A stretch of DNA of 64,000 bases from an uncultured Dehalococcoidia bacterium (GCA_903844845.1 CAIMVG010000006.1:62001-126000); one strand, 5' to 3'; counted from the stretch's first letter, positions 15,577-24,003 are shown. Numbers and translations are program-made. The notes: generated from the sequence alone by a model not told the origin.

Positions 15577-16785
15577 CTACGCTCCGAATTTCGTTAATTT
15601 AAAAGCGTGAGCCATCGCCAGAGGCATGAGGGAACTCGCGGGCATCTGGCCGAGGGAACCGGTGCGGCACTGGGATTCGCCGAATTTGGAGATCCCGTCC
15701 GGCCGGCAATATTTGGAGTAGAGCAGGCAGGGAACGGGGTGCCAGCTATGGGCCGACATGGCTGCGGGGGTAGAGTGGTCCCCGGTGATAATAAGCACAT
15801 CCGGTTTCAAACCCAGTATGCGCGGCAACGCCCTGTCGACTTCTTCGATGACCGACACTTTGCGTTTGAAATCTCCGTCCTCACCCGCGGCGTCCGCCCC
15901 CTTAACGTGCAGGAAGAAATAGTCGAATCTCGAATAATTCTGTTCGAGGGTAGCCAGTTCGTCGGAAAGATGCGGGCCGGTTTTCAGAACGTCCATGCCG
16001 ACGACCTTCGCCAGGCCCCGGTACATCGGATAGCTGGCGATAGCTGCTGATTTTAATTTGTAGACATCTTCAAAACCGGGGAAGTCAGGCCGTTTTGAAA
16101 AACCGCGCAGGAGGACCATATTGGCGGGATGGTGAGACGACAGGCGTTCGCGCACCTGGGCGAGGAACTGGTTGACTATCCTCGCCGTATGGGCAGCCTT
16201 CGGGTCGAGAGGTGCAACCGCCTTCGGCGGTACGCCAAGAAGCTGGGGGTCGGAATCAGCCAGTTCGTCGTCAAGCCCGGCGCCGCGGAATACGGCGACC
16301 AGCCTGTGCTCTTTGACCGGCTGAACGATGACTTTTATGCCGTCGATCTCCATCCCGTCCAGCAGGCTGCAGAGTTTTTTCCCTTCCTCCGTCGAAATCC
16401 TGCCGGCCCGGCGGTCGCTTATCAGCCCCTGAGCGTCGAGTGAACAGAAATTCCCGCGTGCGGCGATGTCTCCCGGTTTAAGGTCGAAATCCATGCCGAG
16501 CGCTTCGAGCACGCCCCTGCCGATGACGAAGGAAAGCGGATCGTAGCCGAAAAGGCCGAGATGCCCCGGCGCGCTCCCGGGCGTAATGCCGATGCCTACG
16601 GTTTGCAGCAACCCGCAATTGCCGTCGAAAGCCAGGCGGTCCATGTTGGGGGTATTTGCGGTTTCGAGTTCTGTTTTTCGCGAATCATCGACAGGCAGGC
16701 CCCCGAGGCCGTCAACGACAAGAAGGACGATTTTCGTGGAGGATTGGATGGAGAGATCTTTCATCAGGTTCAATCCGTTTTGCAA
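15577..16785 (-). CDS. apgM: Archaeal-type cofactor-independent phosphoglycerate mutase
   Basis: This 402-residue protein of the ApgM family (alkaline phosphatase superfamily) interconverts 3- and 2-phosphoglycerate. Seen: VVDGLGGLP near the N-terminus (metal-binding Asp), APGHLGLFGYDP (family pattern with the nucleophile region), FFLHVKGADAAGEDGDF (metal-ligand region) and ITGDHSTPAAMSAHSWHPVP near the C-terminus. It is shorter and distinct from the 510-residue bacterial GpmI. The start is TTG at 16785, because GAGGAG lies 6 bases upstream, whereas an ATG 21 bases further in has no such site. It lies between pgk and tpiA, so it contributes to lower glycolysis or gluconeogenesis. Confidence 0.92.
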   Translation of the reverse strand: MQNGLNLMKDLSIQSSTKIVLLVVDGLGGLPVDDSRKTELETANTPNMDRLAFDGNCGLLQTVGIGITPGSAPGHLGLFGYDPLSFVIGRGVLEALGMDFDLKPGDIAARGNFCSLDAQGLISDRRAGRISTEEGKKLCSLLDGMEIDGIKVIVQPVKEHRLVAVFRGAGLDDELADSDPQLLGVPPKAVAPLDPKAAHTARIVNQFLAQVRERLSSHHPANMVLLRGFSKRPDFPGFEDVYKLKSAAIASYPMYRGLAKVVGMDVLKTGPHLSDELATLEQNYSRFDYFFLHVKGADAAGEDGDFKRKVSVIEEVDRALPRILGLKPDVLIITGDHSTPAAMSAHSWHPVPCLLYSKYCRPDGISKFGESQCRTGSLGQMPASSLMPLAMAHAFKLTKFGA

Positions 16786-16806
16786 GATATTCTCCTCGGT
16801 TATTAT

Positions 16807-17991
16807 TTAATTCTTGTCCAACAGGACTTCCACTCCCGCCAGGGTTTCCCCGCTCAGGAATTTCAGCGCCGCGCCGCCCCCGGTTGAGACGAATGTCATC
16901 CGCCCGTTGAGGTTCATGGCGGTGACGATCTCCGCCGTCGATCCCCCGCCGATGATTGTGGTCGCGTTGATGCTGGAGATGATCCTGGCCATCGCCCGAG
17001 TGCCCTCGGCGAACTGAGAGATTTCGTAAATGCCCATAGGCCCGTTCCAGAAAACCGTTTTGCAGCGTTCAAGGATGCGGGTGAAACGGCTGATGGTCAG
17101 AGCCCCGATATCCATGATGCGCTTGTCGGCGGCGATGTTCTTTACGGAGACTGTTTCCCAATTGGCATCGGAGCCGATACCCGCCACAACCAGATCTTCG
17201 GGAAGGTAAATCTTAACGTTGTGCTTCTCGGCTTTTTCGATGAGGTAAGAGGCGATCTCGATATTGGGGTCCAGGAGGGACAACCCGACTTCATGCCCTT
17301 TTGCTTTCAGAAAGGTGGCGGCCATGCCGCCGCCGATGATGATGAAGTCTACCCTGGGAAGTATGTTCTCGATGAGAGCGACTTTATCGCTGACTTTCGC
17401 CCCTCCCAACAGCAGACCGAACGGGCGAACCGGATCGAGGAGGACTTTGCCGAGAGAATTGATTTCCTTTTCTAGAAGCAGGCCCGCGACCGACGGCAGG
17501 TATTTGGCGACGCCGACGATGGAGGCATGGGAACGGTGTGCCGTACCGAAAGCGTCATCCACGTAGATCTCGCCGAGTTCCGCAAGCGCGCGGGCGAAGG
17601 CCGGGTCATTTTTCTCTTCTTCGGGATGAAAGCGCAGGTTCTCCAGTACCAGGACATCCGCGTTCTTCATCCGGTCGACCATGTCTTTCACTTCCGGACC
17701 GATGCAATCCGGAGCGAAATCGACCGGCTGCCTCAATATGCGGGCCAGCCTTTCGGCGACCATTTTGAGGCTCAAACCGGGGACGATATGGCCTTTAGGC
17801 CTGCCCATGTGCGAACAAAGTACGAGTTTGGCGTCATGGTCGAGGAGATAATCGATGGTCGGGACAGCAGCCTTGATGCGGCTGTCATCCGTGATGTTTC
17901 CGCTTTTTTCGTCCAGCGGAACGTTGAAATCCACACGTATCAGTACCCTTTTTCCCGAGACGTCTATATCACGAATGGTTTTCTTATCCAT
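16807..17991 (-). CDS. pgk: Phosphoglycerate kinase
   Basis: The protein is about 394 residues. Hallmarks are RVDFNVPLD (substrate-binding N-domain), SHMGRPKG, ENLRFHPEEE, GGAKVSDK (nucleotide side) and the C-terminal GGGSTAEI plus FVSTGGGAALKFLSG. It catalyses transfer between 1,3-bisphosphoglycerate and ADP. I choose ATG 17991 (MDKKTIRD), preceded by AGGA at a workable distance, over an in-frame TTG nine bases upstream that overlaps it. The gene sits between dxs and apgM. No gapdh is present beside it in this window. Confidence 0.95.
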   Translation of the reverse strand: MDKKTIRDIDVSGKRVLIRVDFNVPLDEKSGNITDDSRIKAAVPTIDYLLDHDAKLVLCSHMGRPKGHIVPGLSLKMVAERLARILRQPVDFAPDCIGPEVKDMVDRMKNADVLVLENLRFHPEEEKNDPAFARALAELGEIYVDDAFGTAHRSHASIVGVAKYLPSVAGLLLEKEINSLGKVLLDPVRPFGLLLGGAKVSDKVALIENILPRVDFIIIGGGMAATFLKAKGHEVGLSLLDPNIEIASYLIEKAEKHNVKIYLPEDLVVAGIGSDANWETVSVKNIAADKRIMDIGALTISRFTRILERCKTVFWNGPMGIYEISQFAEGTRAMARIISSINATTIIGGGSTAEIVTAMNLNGRMTFVSTGGGAALKFLSGETLAGVEVLLDKN

Positions 17992-18024
17992 TTTTTCCAA
18001 TCCTGATTTTTAATCTTTGGTGTA

Positions 18025-19914
18025 TCAAGGGCGAAGGGTGGGCAGTTTACGGCCGGAAAGTTCCGGAAAAACCTCGAGGACCTGTTTCACTATACCGGAC
18101 GGGTCCAATCCGTATTTCTCACGGAGTATGGCCTGTGTTCCCTGTTCGACAAATCGATCGGGTATCCCGACGCAATGGGAACGGAAGCCGCTTATGCCTG
18201 ATTCTTCAAGCAAAGTCACCACCGAACTTCCAAAACCGCCGATGAGGGTATTTTCCTCGATGGTAACGATCCTTTTGATGTGCCGGGCGACATCCGTGAT
18301 CAGTGCACTGTCCAGGGGCTTGGCGAATCGGGCGTTGATGACCGTTGTCTCGATGCCGGTCCCGGCCAGCAAGTTGGCTGCATCCATGGCCGAGTGCACC
18401 CCGATCCCGATCCCGATCATAGCCAGGTCGCCGCCTTCGCGAAGGATTTCGCCTTCTCCGATGGGTAAAAGGCTGAACTTCTCGTCCATCGGGACACCAA
18501 GCCCTGTCCCCCTGGGGTACCTTACGGCCATCGGCCGGCCTGAATTGATGGCGGTGTATAAAAGGTTCTGCAGCTCATTCTCATCTTTGGGAGCGGCCAG
18601 CACCATGTTGGGTACGAGTTGGAGATACGAAAGGTCGAGGGTGCCCTGGTGGGTTTTGCCGTCGTCACCGACGATCCCGCCGCGGTCGACGGCGAAGGTA
18701 ACGGGCAGGTTCTGCAGGCAGACGTCGTGGATGATCTGGTCGAAGGACCTTTGAAGGAAGGTCGAGTATATGGCCACTACGGGTTTTAAACCCTGGGTGG
18801 CCAACCCGGCGGCGAAAGTGACAGCATGCTGCTCGCAGATGCCGACATCGAATACCCTTTTCGGGAATTCCTGCTGTATGGGACTGAGGCAGTTCCCTTC
18901 CGGCATGGCGGGGGTGATGACGACCACCTTCGGGTCAGCCCGCATAGTCCGGAGCAGGGTCTGCGCGAAAACTTCGCTGTAGCTTGGGGCGATTTTGATC
19001 TTGCTGCCCTGCGGCGCGACCCCGTGGAAACAGACCGCGTCTTCTTCCGCAGGCCCGTAACCCTTACCTTTGGTGGTGATGATATGCACAAGTACGGCTT
19101 TATGGCGATAATCACGCGCCTGGGACAGGGCGGATTCCAGTTCAGCGATGTTGTGCCCGTCTATCGGCCCCATGTAGGCGAGACCGAGGTCTTCCCAGAG
19201 GGTGTTGGGCATGAGCAGGCTCTTGAGCCCCTGTTTCAAGCGGCTCCCGATCCGGGTGGCCTGTTTCCCCAGCGGCATCGAACCCAATATGCGTTTGCCG
19301 CTCTCGTTGGCTTCGTAATAATGGCGATCGAACCGCACTTTGCTCAGCAGTTTTGAAATGGCGCCCACAGTCGGCGATATCGACATGCCGTTGTCGTTCA
19401 AGATAACGATCAATTTGGTGCCGGAAGACCCGGTATTGTTGAGCGCTTCCAGCGCCATGCCGCCGCCGATGGAGCCGTCTCCGATCACCGCAATAACATT
19501 GTAATCCTGGCCGTTGAGATCGCGGGCAGTCGCCATGCCGAGGGCAGCCGAAATGGAAGTGCTGGCATGGCCGGTACCGAATGGGTCGTAAATGCTCTCG
19601 TCACGTGAAGGGAAGCCCGACAGCCCGCCGTATTGCCTCAGTGTCCGGAAACGGTCGCGGCGGCCGGTAAGCAGTTTGTGGGCATAAGCCTGGTGCCCCA
19701 CGTCCCAGATGATTTTGTCGACAGGGGCGTCAAATACACGGTGCAGGGCAATAGTAAGCTCGACCGCACCAAGGCTGGAAGCCAGATGGCCGCCGGTGAC
19801 GGACACCGTATCGACCATTTCCTGTCTTAGCTCTTGGGCGAGGGTTTCAAGCTCTTTGGGCGAAAGCTGCTTGATATCGGCGGGGCGATTGATGCCGTCC
19901 AGAAGTTTTGCCAT
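18025..19914 (-). CDS. dxs: 1-deoxy-D-xylulose-5-phosphate synthase
   Basis: This 629-residue thiamine-diphosphate enzyme condenses pyruvate and glyceraldehyde 3-phosphate, the first step of the MEP isoprenoid pathway. Seen: GGHLASSLGAVELTIALH, DVGHQAYAHKLLTGR, the ThDP/Mg motif GDGSIGGGMALEALNN, the C-terminal catalytic region EQHAVTFAAGLA and DRGGIVGDDGKTHQG. I use ATG 19914 (MAKLLDGINRP), which matches the normal N-terminus; an upstream in-frame start at 19953 would add 13 unconserved residues and include the putative -10. It is the first gene of an operon that also encodes three triose-phosphate enzymes, which could couple glyceraldehyde 3-phosphate supply to isoprenoid synthesis. Confidence 0.96.
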   Translation of the reverse strand: MAKLLDGINRPADIKQLSPKELETLAQELRQEMVDTVSVTGGHLASSLGAVELTIALHRVFDAPVDKIIWDVGHQAYAHKLLTGRRDRFRTLRQYGGLSGFPSRDESIYDPFGTGHASTSISAALGMATARDLNGQDYNVIAVIGDGSIGGGMALEALNNTGSSGTKLIVILNDNGMSISPTVGAISKLLSKVRFDRHYYEANESGKRILGSMPLGKQATRIGSRLKQGLKSLLMPNTLWEDLGLAYMGPIDGHNIAELESALSQARDYRHKAVLVHIITTKGKGYGPAEEDAVCFHGVAPQGSKIKIAPSYSEVFAQTLLRTMRADPKVVVITPAMPEGNCLSPIQQEFPKRVFDVGICEQHAVTFAAGLATQGLKPVVAIYSTFLQRSFDQIIHDVCLQNLPVTFAVDRGGIVGDDGKTHQGTLDLSYLQLVPNMVLAAPKDENELQNLLYTAINSGRPMAVRYPRGTGLGVPMDEKFSLLPIGEGEILREGGDLAMIGIGIGVHSAMDAANLLAGTGIETTVINARFAKPLDSALITDVARHIKRIVTIEENTLIGGFGSSVVTLLEESGISGFRSHCVGIPDRFVEQGTQAILREKYGLDPSGIVKQVLEVFPELSGRKLPTLRP

Positions 19915-20053
19915 TGTCAGTCGGAATGCATAGATTTGTGTATACTCTAACAATCAACCCAAAGTATTGTCAAGGAATCAGTTTCAATGGTTGGCTTTGA
20001 ATCATAAACTCGACGTTAAATCGGAACAAGCCCCGAATTGGTATCATAATAGT

Positions 20054-20086
20054 GAAGGCCGCTCCATCACGGTGCAAGCGGCCTTC
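20054..20086 (-). terminator. Hairpin downstream of the small coiled-coil gene
   Basis: GAAGGCCGCT and AGCGGCCTTC form a perfect 10-bp stem just past the minus-strand gene that stops at 20123. It lacks a clean T-run on that strand, so it is a weak terminator candidate. Confidence 0.45.
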
Positions 20087-20122
20087 AATCCGGTCTTTAA
20101 ACCTTGGGGAATCGTTTAACTT

Positions 20123-20359
20123 TTAGCTTTTTTCCAGTTCTTCCGTGATGTCCTGGGTCATCTTCAGGAAGAGTTTGCGGATCTTTTTCATCACCTGCTC
20201 TGCGGCCTGCTCACCGGCTTTGCGGGCTTCGGCCGCAGCCTGGCGTGCTTCAGATGCTGCTTTCTCGGCCGTTTCGATGCTGGTCTCTATGTCGTCAAGG
20301 ATTTCGGGTAACGGTTTTTCAAGAATGATATGTTTTTTCTCTTTGCCCTCTGTTGCCAT
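20123..20359 (-). CDS. Small Ala/Glu-rich coiled-coil protein, function unknown
   Basis: This is a 78-residue protein when started at ATG 20359, where GGAGGG lies 6 bases upstream; a longer frame starting at 20434 lacks a site of that quality. After KPLPEILDDIE, residues about 20-55 form a heptad-rich Ala/Glu/Lys segment (AEKAASEARQAAAEARKAGE) that should form a coiled coil. A basic/amphipathic end, KKIRKLFLKMTQDITEELE, follows. It has no transmembrane helix and no enzymatic motif. It resembles in style other small helical proteins of this type but I do not recognise a family. It is monocistronic and divergent from the hydrogenase operon. Confidence 0.65.
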   Translation of the reverse strand: MATEGKEKKHIILEKPLPEILDDIETSIETAEKAASEARQAAAEARKAGEQAAEQVMKKIRKLFLKMTQDITEELEKS

Positions 20360-20474
20360 ATTCTTCCCTCCACTGCGACCTTTTCCAAAAAGTAACTGCC
20401 TATAAATGATATCGTAATCCGGCTTTTCTGTCATTCCACATCGAAAAACCTTCTTGAAATATCGTCTTTATCAG

Positions 20475-20504
20475 TTGACAATTATTTGAGAAAAGTGTTA
20501 CTTT
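20475..20504 (+). promoter_or_regulatory. Promoter of the hydrogenase operon
   Basis: TTGACA (20475-20480) is followed after 18 bases by TACTTT (20499-20504), with an extended -10 TGT immediately before it. Start expected near 20511. This opens a leader of about 220 bases before the small-subunit ATG. Confidence 0.55.
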
Positions 20505-20510
20505 ATTCAT

Positions 20511-20646
20511 GTTTAGAAAACCTATGGCATTCGGTATCATTGTTGTAAGGCCGGCCTATCGAAGGTCAAGTCTTCGTTTGCATGAATCTCATGCGGACGG
20601 AGTCAGCGTTTAATATTTCAGGCACCCGTTAAGCGGGTGCTTTTTT
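20511..20646 (+). promoter_or_regulatory. Structured leader RNA before the hydrogenase genes (family unknown)
   Basis: Between the promoter and the first gene are hairpins CGAAGgtcaagtCTTCG (about 20555-20572) and GCATGAatcTCATGC (about 20580-20594), followed by a strong intrinsic terminator. This is the layout of an attenuator or riboswitch, or of a short separate sRNA. I compared it by eye with common riboswitch cores (cobalamin, TPP, fluoride, NiCo, Moco, c-di-GMP) and found no convincing match. Bases 20360-20732 hold no gene. Confidence 0.45.
20622..20646 (+). terminator. Intrinsic terminator inside the hydrogenase leader
   Basis: GCACCCG pairs with CGGGTGC around TTAAG, followed at once by TTTTTT (20641-20646). 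It lies 87 bases upstream of the small-subunit start, so transcription of the operon must read through it or start after it. Confidence 0.85.
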
Positions 20647-20732
20647 GTTGCTTGCAATTTATTTCACGGCAACAGTTGGTCGTTTCAACGCCAATTTTTG
20701 AATCAGGAAAAATTTTTGAAGGAGGAGAAAAC

Positions 20733-21686
20733 ATGCAGCCAATCAACGTAATCTGGTTGCAAGGGCAGGGTTGCACAGGTGATACGGTAGCGCTCATCAG
20801 TGCCGAGAACCCTTCGCTGGTAGATGTTATCACCGGCGTTTTGCCCGAAGTCAGCGGGATCAACATCGCTTTTCATCCCACCATCATGGCGCCCTGGGGA
20901 GAGAAAGCTTTGGGACCGCTTGAGGCAGCCAAGGAAGGCAAACTGGATCCATTCGTAGTGGTCCTCGAAGGCGCCGTCCCCGACGAGAAGATCGCCCAGA
21001 AAACCGGCGGTTATTTCTGCGGAATCGGCGACATGCACGGCAAGATTGTTACTGTCACTGAAGTTCTGAACGACCTTAAGGGCAAAGCCGCAGCAATGGT
21101 AGCCATCGGCACCTGTGCTGCCTACGGCGGCATCGCCGCCGGCAAACCCAATCCCACCGGCGCTATGGGACTCGGTGCATTCCTCGGCAAAGATTATAAG
21201 AGCACGCTGGGCCTCCCCGTAATAAACGTTCCGGGATGCCCCACCCCCGGCGACAGCACCCTGAAAGCACTGGCATACCTGGTGCTGGTGGCACGTGGGG
21301 CGGCTGCGGTTCCTGCGATGGACGAATTTAACCGGCCGAAGTTCCTTTATGGGGAACTGGCTCACCATATCTGCCCGAGGGCCGGCTATCTGGCTGAAGG
21401 CAAATTCTCGCATCACTTCGGCGAGCCTTACTGCATGGGACTCCTGGGCTGCAAAGGTCCTATCGCCTATTGCCGCGTTCCCAAGTACGGCTTCTCCGGA
21501 GGTTTCGGCGGCTGCCCATCCACCGGCTCACCCTGCATCGGCTGCACCGAACCCGGTTTCCCCGACGCCCCATTCTCTCCCTTCCTCAAGAAATCCCCTG
21601 TCAAGTCCTGGGTCGTCGAAGGGATCCTGGACAACATCGGCAAGGTAAAAGCTACCGCCTCCAGATTCCACAAGAGGAGTATCTAA
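20733..21686 (+). CDS. [NiFe] hydrogenase small subunit, Tat-less, Asp in the proximal cluster motif
   Basis: This 317-residue Fe-S subunit begins at ATG 20733 with GGAGGAG upstream; an earlier in-frame start overlaps the terminator and is not used. MQPINVIWLQGQGCTGDT shows the proximal [4Fe-4S] site, with C14 and, where the usual CxxC has Cys, D17. Further cluster residues are in GTCAAYGG and NVPGCPTPGD, and a Cys-rich C-terminal third (HHICPR, PYCMGLLGCKGPI, GGCPSTGSPCIGC) would bind the medial and distal clusters. There is no twin-arginine signal and no C-terminal membrane anchor, so the enzyme should be cytoplasmic or membrane-associated on the inside. The Asp is reminiscent of the oxygen-tolerant actinobacterial-type group 1h enzymes; group 2 is an alternative. 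Confidence 0.9.
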   Translation: MQPINVIWLQGQGCTGDTVALISAENPSLVDVITGVLPEVSGINIAFHPTIMAPWGEKALGPLEAAKEGKLDPFVVVLEGAVPDEKIAQKTGGYFCGIGDMHGKIVTVTEVLNDLKGKAAAMVAIGTCAAYGGIAAGKPNPTGAMGLGAFLGKDYKSTLGLPVINVPGCPTPGDSTLKALAYLVLVARGAAAVPAMDEFNRPKFLYGELAHHICPRAGYLAEGKFSHHFGEPYCMGLLGCKGPIAYCRVPKYGFSGGFGGCPSTGSPCIGCTEPGFPDAPFSPFLKKSPVKSWVVEGILDNIGKVKATASRFHKRSI

Positions 21687-21687
21687 C

Positions 21688-23520
21688 ATGGCTAAGTCGA
21701 CTGAATTAAACATCGAACCATTGACGCGAATCGAAGGCCATATGGGCGTTAACGCCAAGGCCGACCTCGACGCGAAGAAGTACACTGACGCCCATGTGTA
21801 TGCCACAATGTTCCGCGGCCTGGAAGACATACTTATCGGCCACGAACCCGCCGACGCTATCTGGCTTGGCCAGCGCAGCTGCGGCGTATGCCCGACTCCC
21901 CATGCCATCGCCTCCGTCGAGGCTGTCGACATGTGCTACGGCGCTCCCCCTCCCCCCCTAGGCATCGGACTGCGCAACCTGGCCATCATGGCTGAAGAAG
22001 TTTATGACGGCGCGCTAGGCTGCGGTATCCTGGAAGGCCCCGACTATTCCGAAGCGATCTGCGCGAAGTCCAATCCCGAGATACTGGCCAAGGCCAATGT
22101 GACTCCCGCTCCCCGCGCAGCCGCTCACGGCTATACAACCATCGGCGACATCATGCGCGGTCTGAACCCCATCTCTGGAAGCCTGTGGCTCAAGTGTTTG
22201 GGAGCTTCCAAGACCGGGTTGGATATGGCCAGTTCACTTTGCGCTAAGCACCCGCATCAGAACAACTTTGTCCCTGGCGGCATAGCCCGCACCATCAGTA
22301 TCCCCGACCTCGAAGCCCTCTATGTTATGATTGGCAAAGAAGTCGCTTTCACCAAAGAACTGGTCCCCGCTTTCGATGACCTCGTTGATTTTCTCGGCGC
22401 CAACGGCCTGGATAAGGTAGGCGAGTTCCCCTTCAACTTCCTCTCCTATGGCGTTTATGAAGATCCCATGGCCTACAATGCTAAATATGCCGATATGAGC
22501 AAATGGGCTGAGAAGCGCTGGGTCACCCCAGGCGTAGTCATCAACGGCAAACTCATCACCAACGACCTGGTCGAGATCAACGTCGGCGTCCAGGAAACTG
22601 TCACCCACTCTTACTATAACGAGACGGTCAAGGCCGATTTCGCCAAAGACCCCAATGGCAACCCGTTGACCAAGGACCATCCCTGGAACGAGTCAACCAA
22701 ACCTGTAGCCGGCAAAGAAAAGGACTTCGAGAACAAATATACCTGGGCCAAGACGCCCCGCTGGCTCGACTGGAAGAACCGTGTGGACGGCAAGACCCAT
22801 GTCATGATGGCCAATCCCCTGGCCAGGATGTGGATCAACTCCGTTTCCAAGAAAACCCCTGAATCCACCGGCAATTCGGTCAAATTCACACTGCCCGCCG
22901 GAGCAGTAGCCGGCAACCGCGTTTCGGGCGAAGTTACCATGGAATGGAAGCAACCCAAGAACAATAACTCCATCGAGCGCGTCCGCTCCCGCGCGTATTA
23001 TCATGCCCTGTCAGCCTCAATGGCTTACCGCATGGTTGCGATCGCCCTTGACCTGCTAAAGAAAGGCGATACCAAGGTATGGAACGAATATAAGAAACCC
23101 AAGAACGGGATCGGTGTAGGTATGGTCGAGGGTATGCGCGGCGCTGTAGCCCACTGGGTAGTCATGCGCAACGGCGTCATCTACCGCTACCAGATCATCA
23201 CTCCCACCGCCTGGAATGTTTCCCCGCGCGACGCGGAAGGCCGTCCCGGAGCCTACGAAGCCGCCATTATCGGTTCTGCCGTTACCGAGCCCATCACCGG
23301 TGAACTGGACGGCATCGACGTAGTGCGCACCATACGTAGCTTTGACCCCTGCCTGGGCTGCACCGTGCAGGTATTCAACCCCCAGGAAGGCCTGCTGGCC
23401 GAGTGCGATATGGACCACCTGCATGCCGAAGAAATGGTCTCACAGTGGGAGAAATCTCACACCGTCGGCCATTCTCACGAGCATACCCACGACGGGCATA
23501 CCCATTCGCACGCTGTGTAA
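21688..23520 (+). CDS. [NiFe] hydrogenase large subunit with His-rich C-terminal tail
   Basis: This 610-residue catalytic subunit oxidises or produces H2 at a Ni-Fe(CN)2CO site. The N-terminal L1/L2 motifs are EPLTRIEGHMG and QRSCGVCPTPHA (two Ni-binding Cys; Ser where Ile or Val is more usual). The C-terminal L5 motif is DPCLGCTVQ (from residue 553), with both Cys present but Gln where the cleavage-site His or Arg normally stands. About 49 residues follow, ending in HSHEHTHDGHTHSH, a metal-binding-type tail. The maturation protease is encoded 18 bases downstream. The start is 2 bases after the small-subunit stop. Unless the protease accepts Gln, the tail may remain on the mature protein. Confidence 0.93.
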   Translation: MAKSTELNIEPLTRIEGHMGVNAKADLDAKKYTDAHVYATMFRGLEDILIGHEPADAIWLGQRSCGVCPTPHAIASVEAVDMCYGAPPPPLGIGLRNLAIMAEEVYDGALGCGILEGPDYSEAICAKSNPEILAKANVTPAPRAAAHGYTTIGDIMRGLNPISGSLWLKCLGASKTGLDMASSLCAKHPHQNNFVPGGIARTISIPDLEALYVMIGKEVAFTKELVPAFDDLVDFLGANGLDKVGEFPFNFLSYGVYEDPMAYNAKYADMSKWAEKRWVTPGVVINGKLITNDLVEINVGVQETVTHSYYNETVKADFAKDPNGNPLTKDHPWNESTKPVAGKEKDFENKYTWAKTPRWLDWKNRVDGKTHVMMANPLARMWINSVSKKTPESTGNSVKFTLPAGAVAGNRVSGEVTMEWKQPKNNNSIERVRSRAYYHALSASMAYRMVAIALDLLKKGDTKVWNEYKKPKNGIGVGMVEGMRGAVAHWVVMRNGVIYRYQIITPTAWNVSPRDAEGRPGAYEAAIIGSAVTEPITGELDGIDVVRTIRSFDPCLGCTVQVFNPQEGLLAECDMDHLHAEEMVSQWEKSHTVGHSHEHTHDGHTHSHAV

Positions 23521-23538
23521 CTGAAGAAGGACGCTTTA

Positions 23539-24003
23539 TTGACGAGGACTTTGATATGCGGAGTAGGGAACAAGCTGAAACGGGACGACGGCCTGGGGCC
23601 GTTTGTCATCGAGCAGCTTGAAGACACGCCCATGCCGGAAGGCGTGGATGTGGCGGACTACGGCATATCGGGTTTCAAATGCGCTCTCAAGCTAGAGGGC
23701 TACAATAAAGTTATCTTTGTGGATGCCATAAGCCTGCCCGGCTTCGAGCCGGGCAGGCTTCACCGTTTGAAAATCAATAAAGACAAACTCATGAAGAGCC
23801 CCAGGCTTTCAGATTTCAGCCTGTCCATGCATGAAACCGACCTTGAGCGCATCATGGCAACCGCCGCGGTACTCAACATCTACCCGGATGAAGTAGTAAT
23901 CATTGGCTGCGAACCCTCGGACACCGCGGTCGGCCTCGGACTCACCAAACCTGTCGAAGCCGCCGTCCCCAAAATCATCGAGCTTATACTTAAAGAGCTC
24001 TAA
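23539..24003 (+). CDS. Hydrogenase maturation protease (HyaD/HycI family)
   Basis: This 154-residue endopeptidase removes the C-terminal extension of the large subunit after nickel insertion. The family pattern is clear: TLICGVGNKLKRDDGLGPFVIEQL (N-terminal GxGN, then the metal-binding Asp of the DDG motif), a second acidic residue in VADYGISG, FVDA, and the His of SMHETDL. The start is TTG at 23539, the only frame-compatible start that leaves a standard N-terminus, with GAAGAAGG upstream. It lies between the large subunit and hypF. Its substrate has an atypical cleavage motif, which makes the specificity of this protease interesting. Confidence 0.92.
   Translation: MTRTLICGVGNKLKRDDGLGPFVIEQLEDTPMPEGVDVADYGISGFKCALKLEGYNKVIFVDAISLPGFEPGRLHRLKINKDKLMKSPRLSDFSLSMHETDLERIMATAAVLNIYPDEVVIIGCEPSDTAVGLGLTKPVEAAVPKIIELILKEL

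Noticed and set aside
20505-20650. tRNA or common riboswitch (cobalamin, fluoride, NiCo, Moco, c-di-GMP) before the hydrogenase
   Set aside because: No cloverleaf arms or conserved cores could be matched by eye; kept only as an unclassified leader.
20637-20732. N-terminal extension of the hydrogenase small subunit from an ATG at 20637
   Set aside because: That start lies in the terminator hairpin; the ATG at 20733 has a strong GGAGGAG site and the conserved N-terminus.
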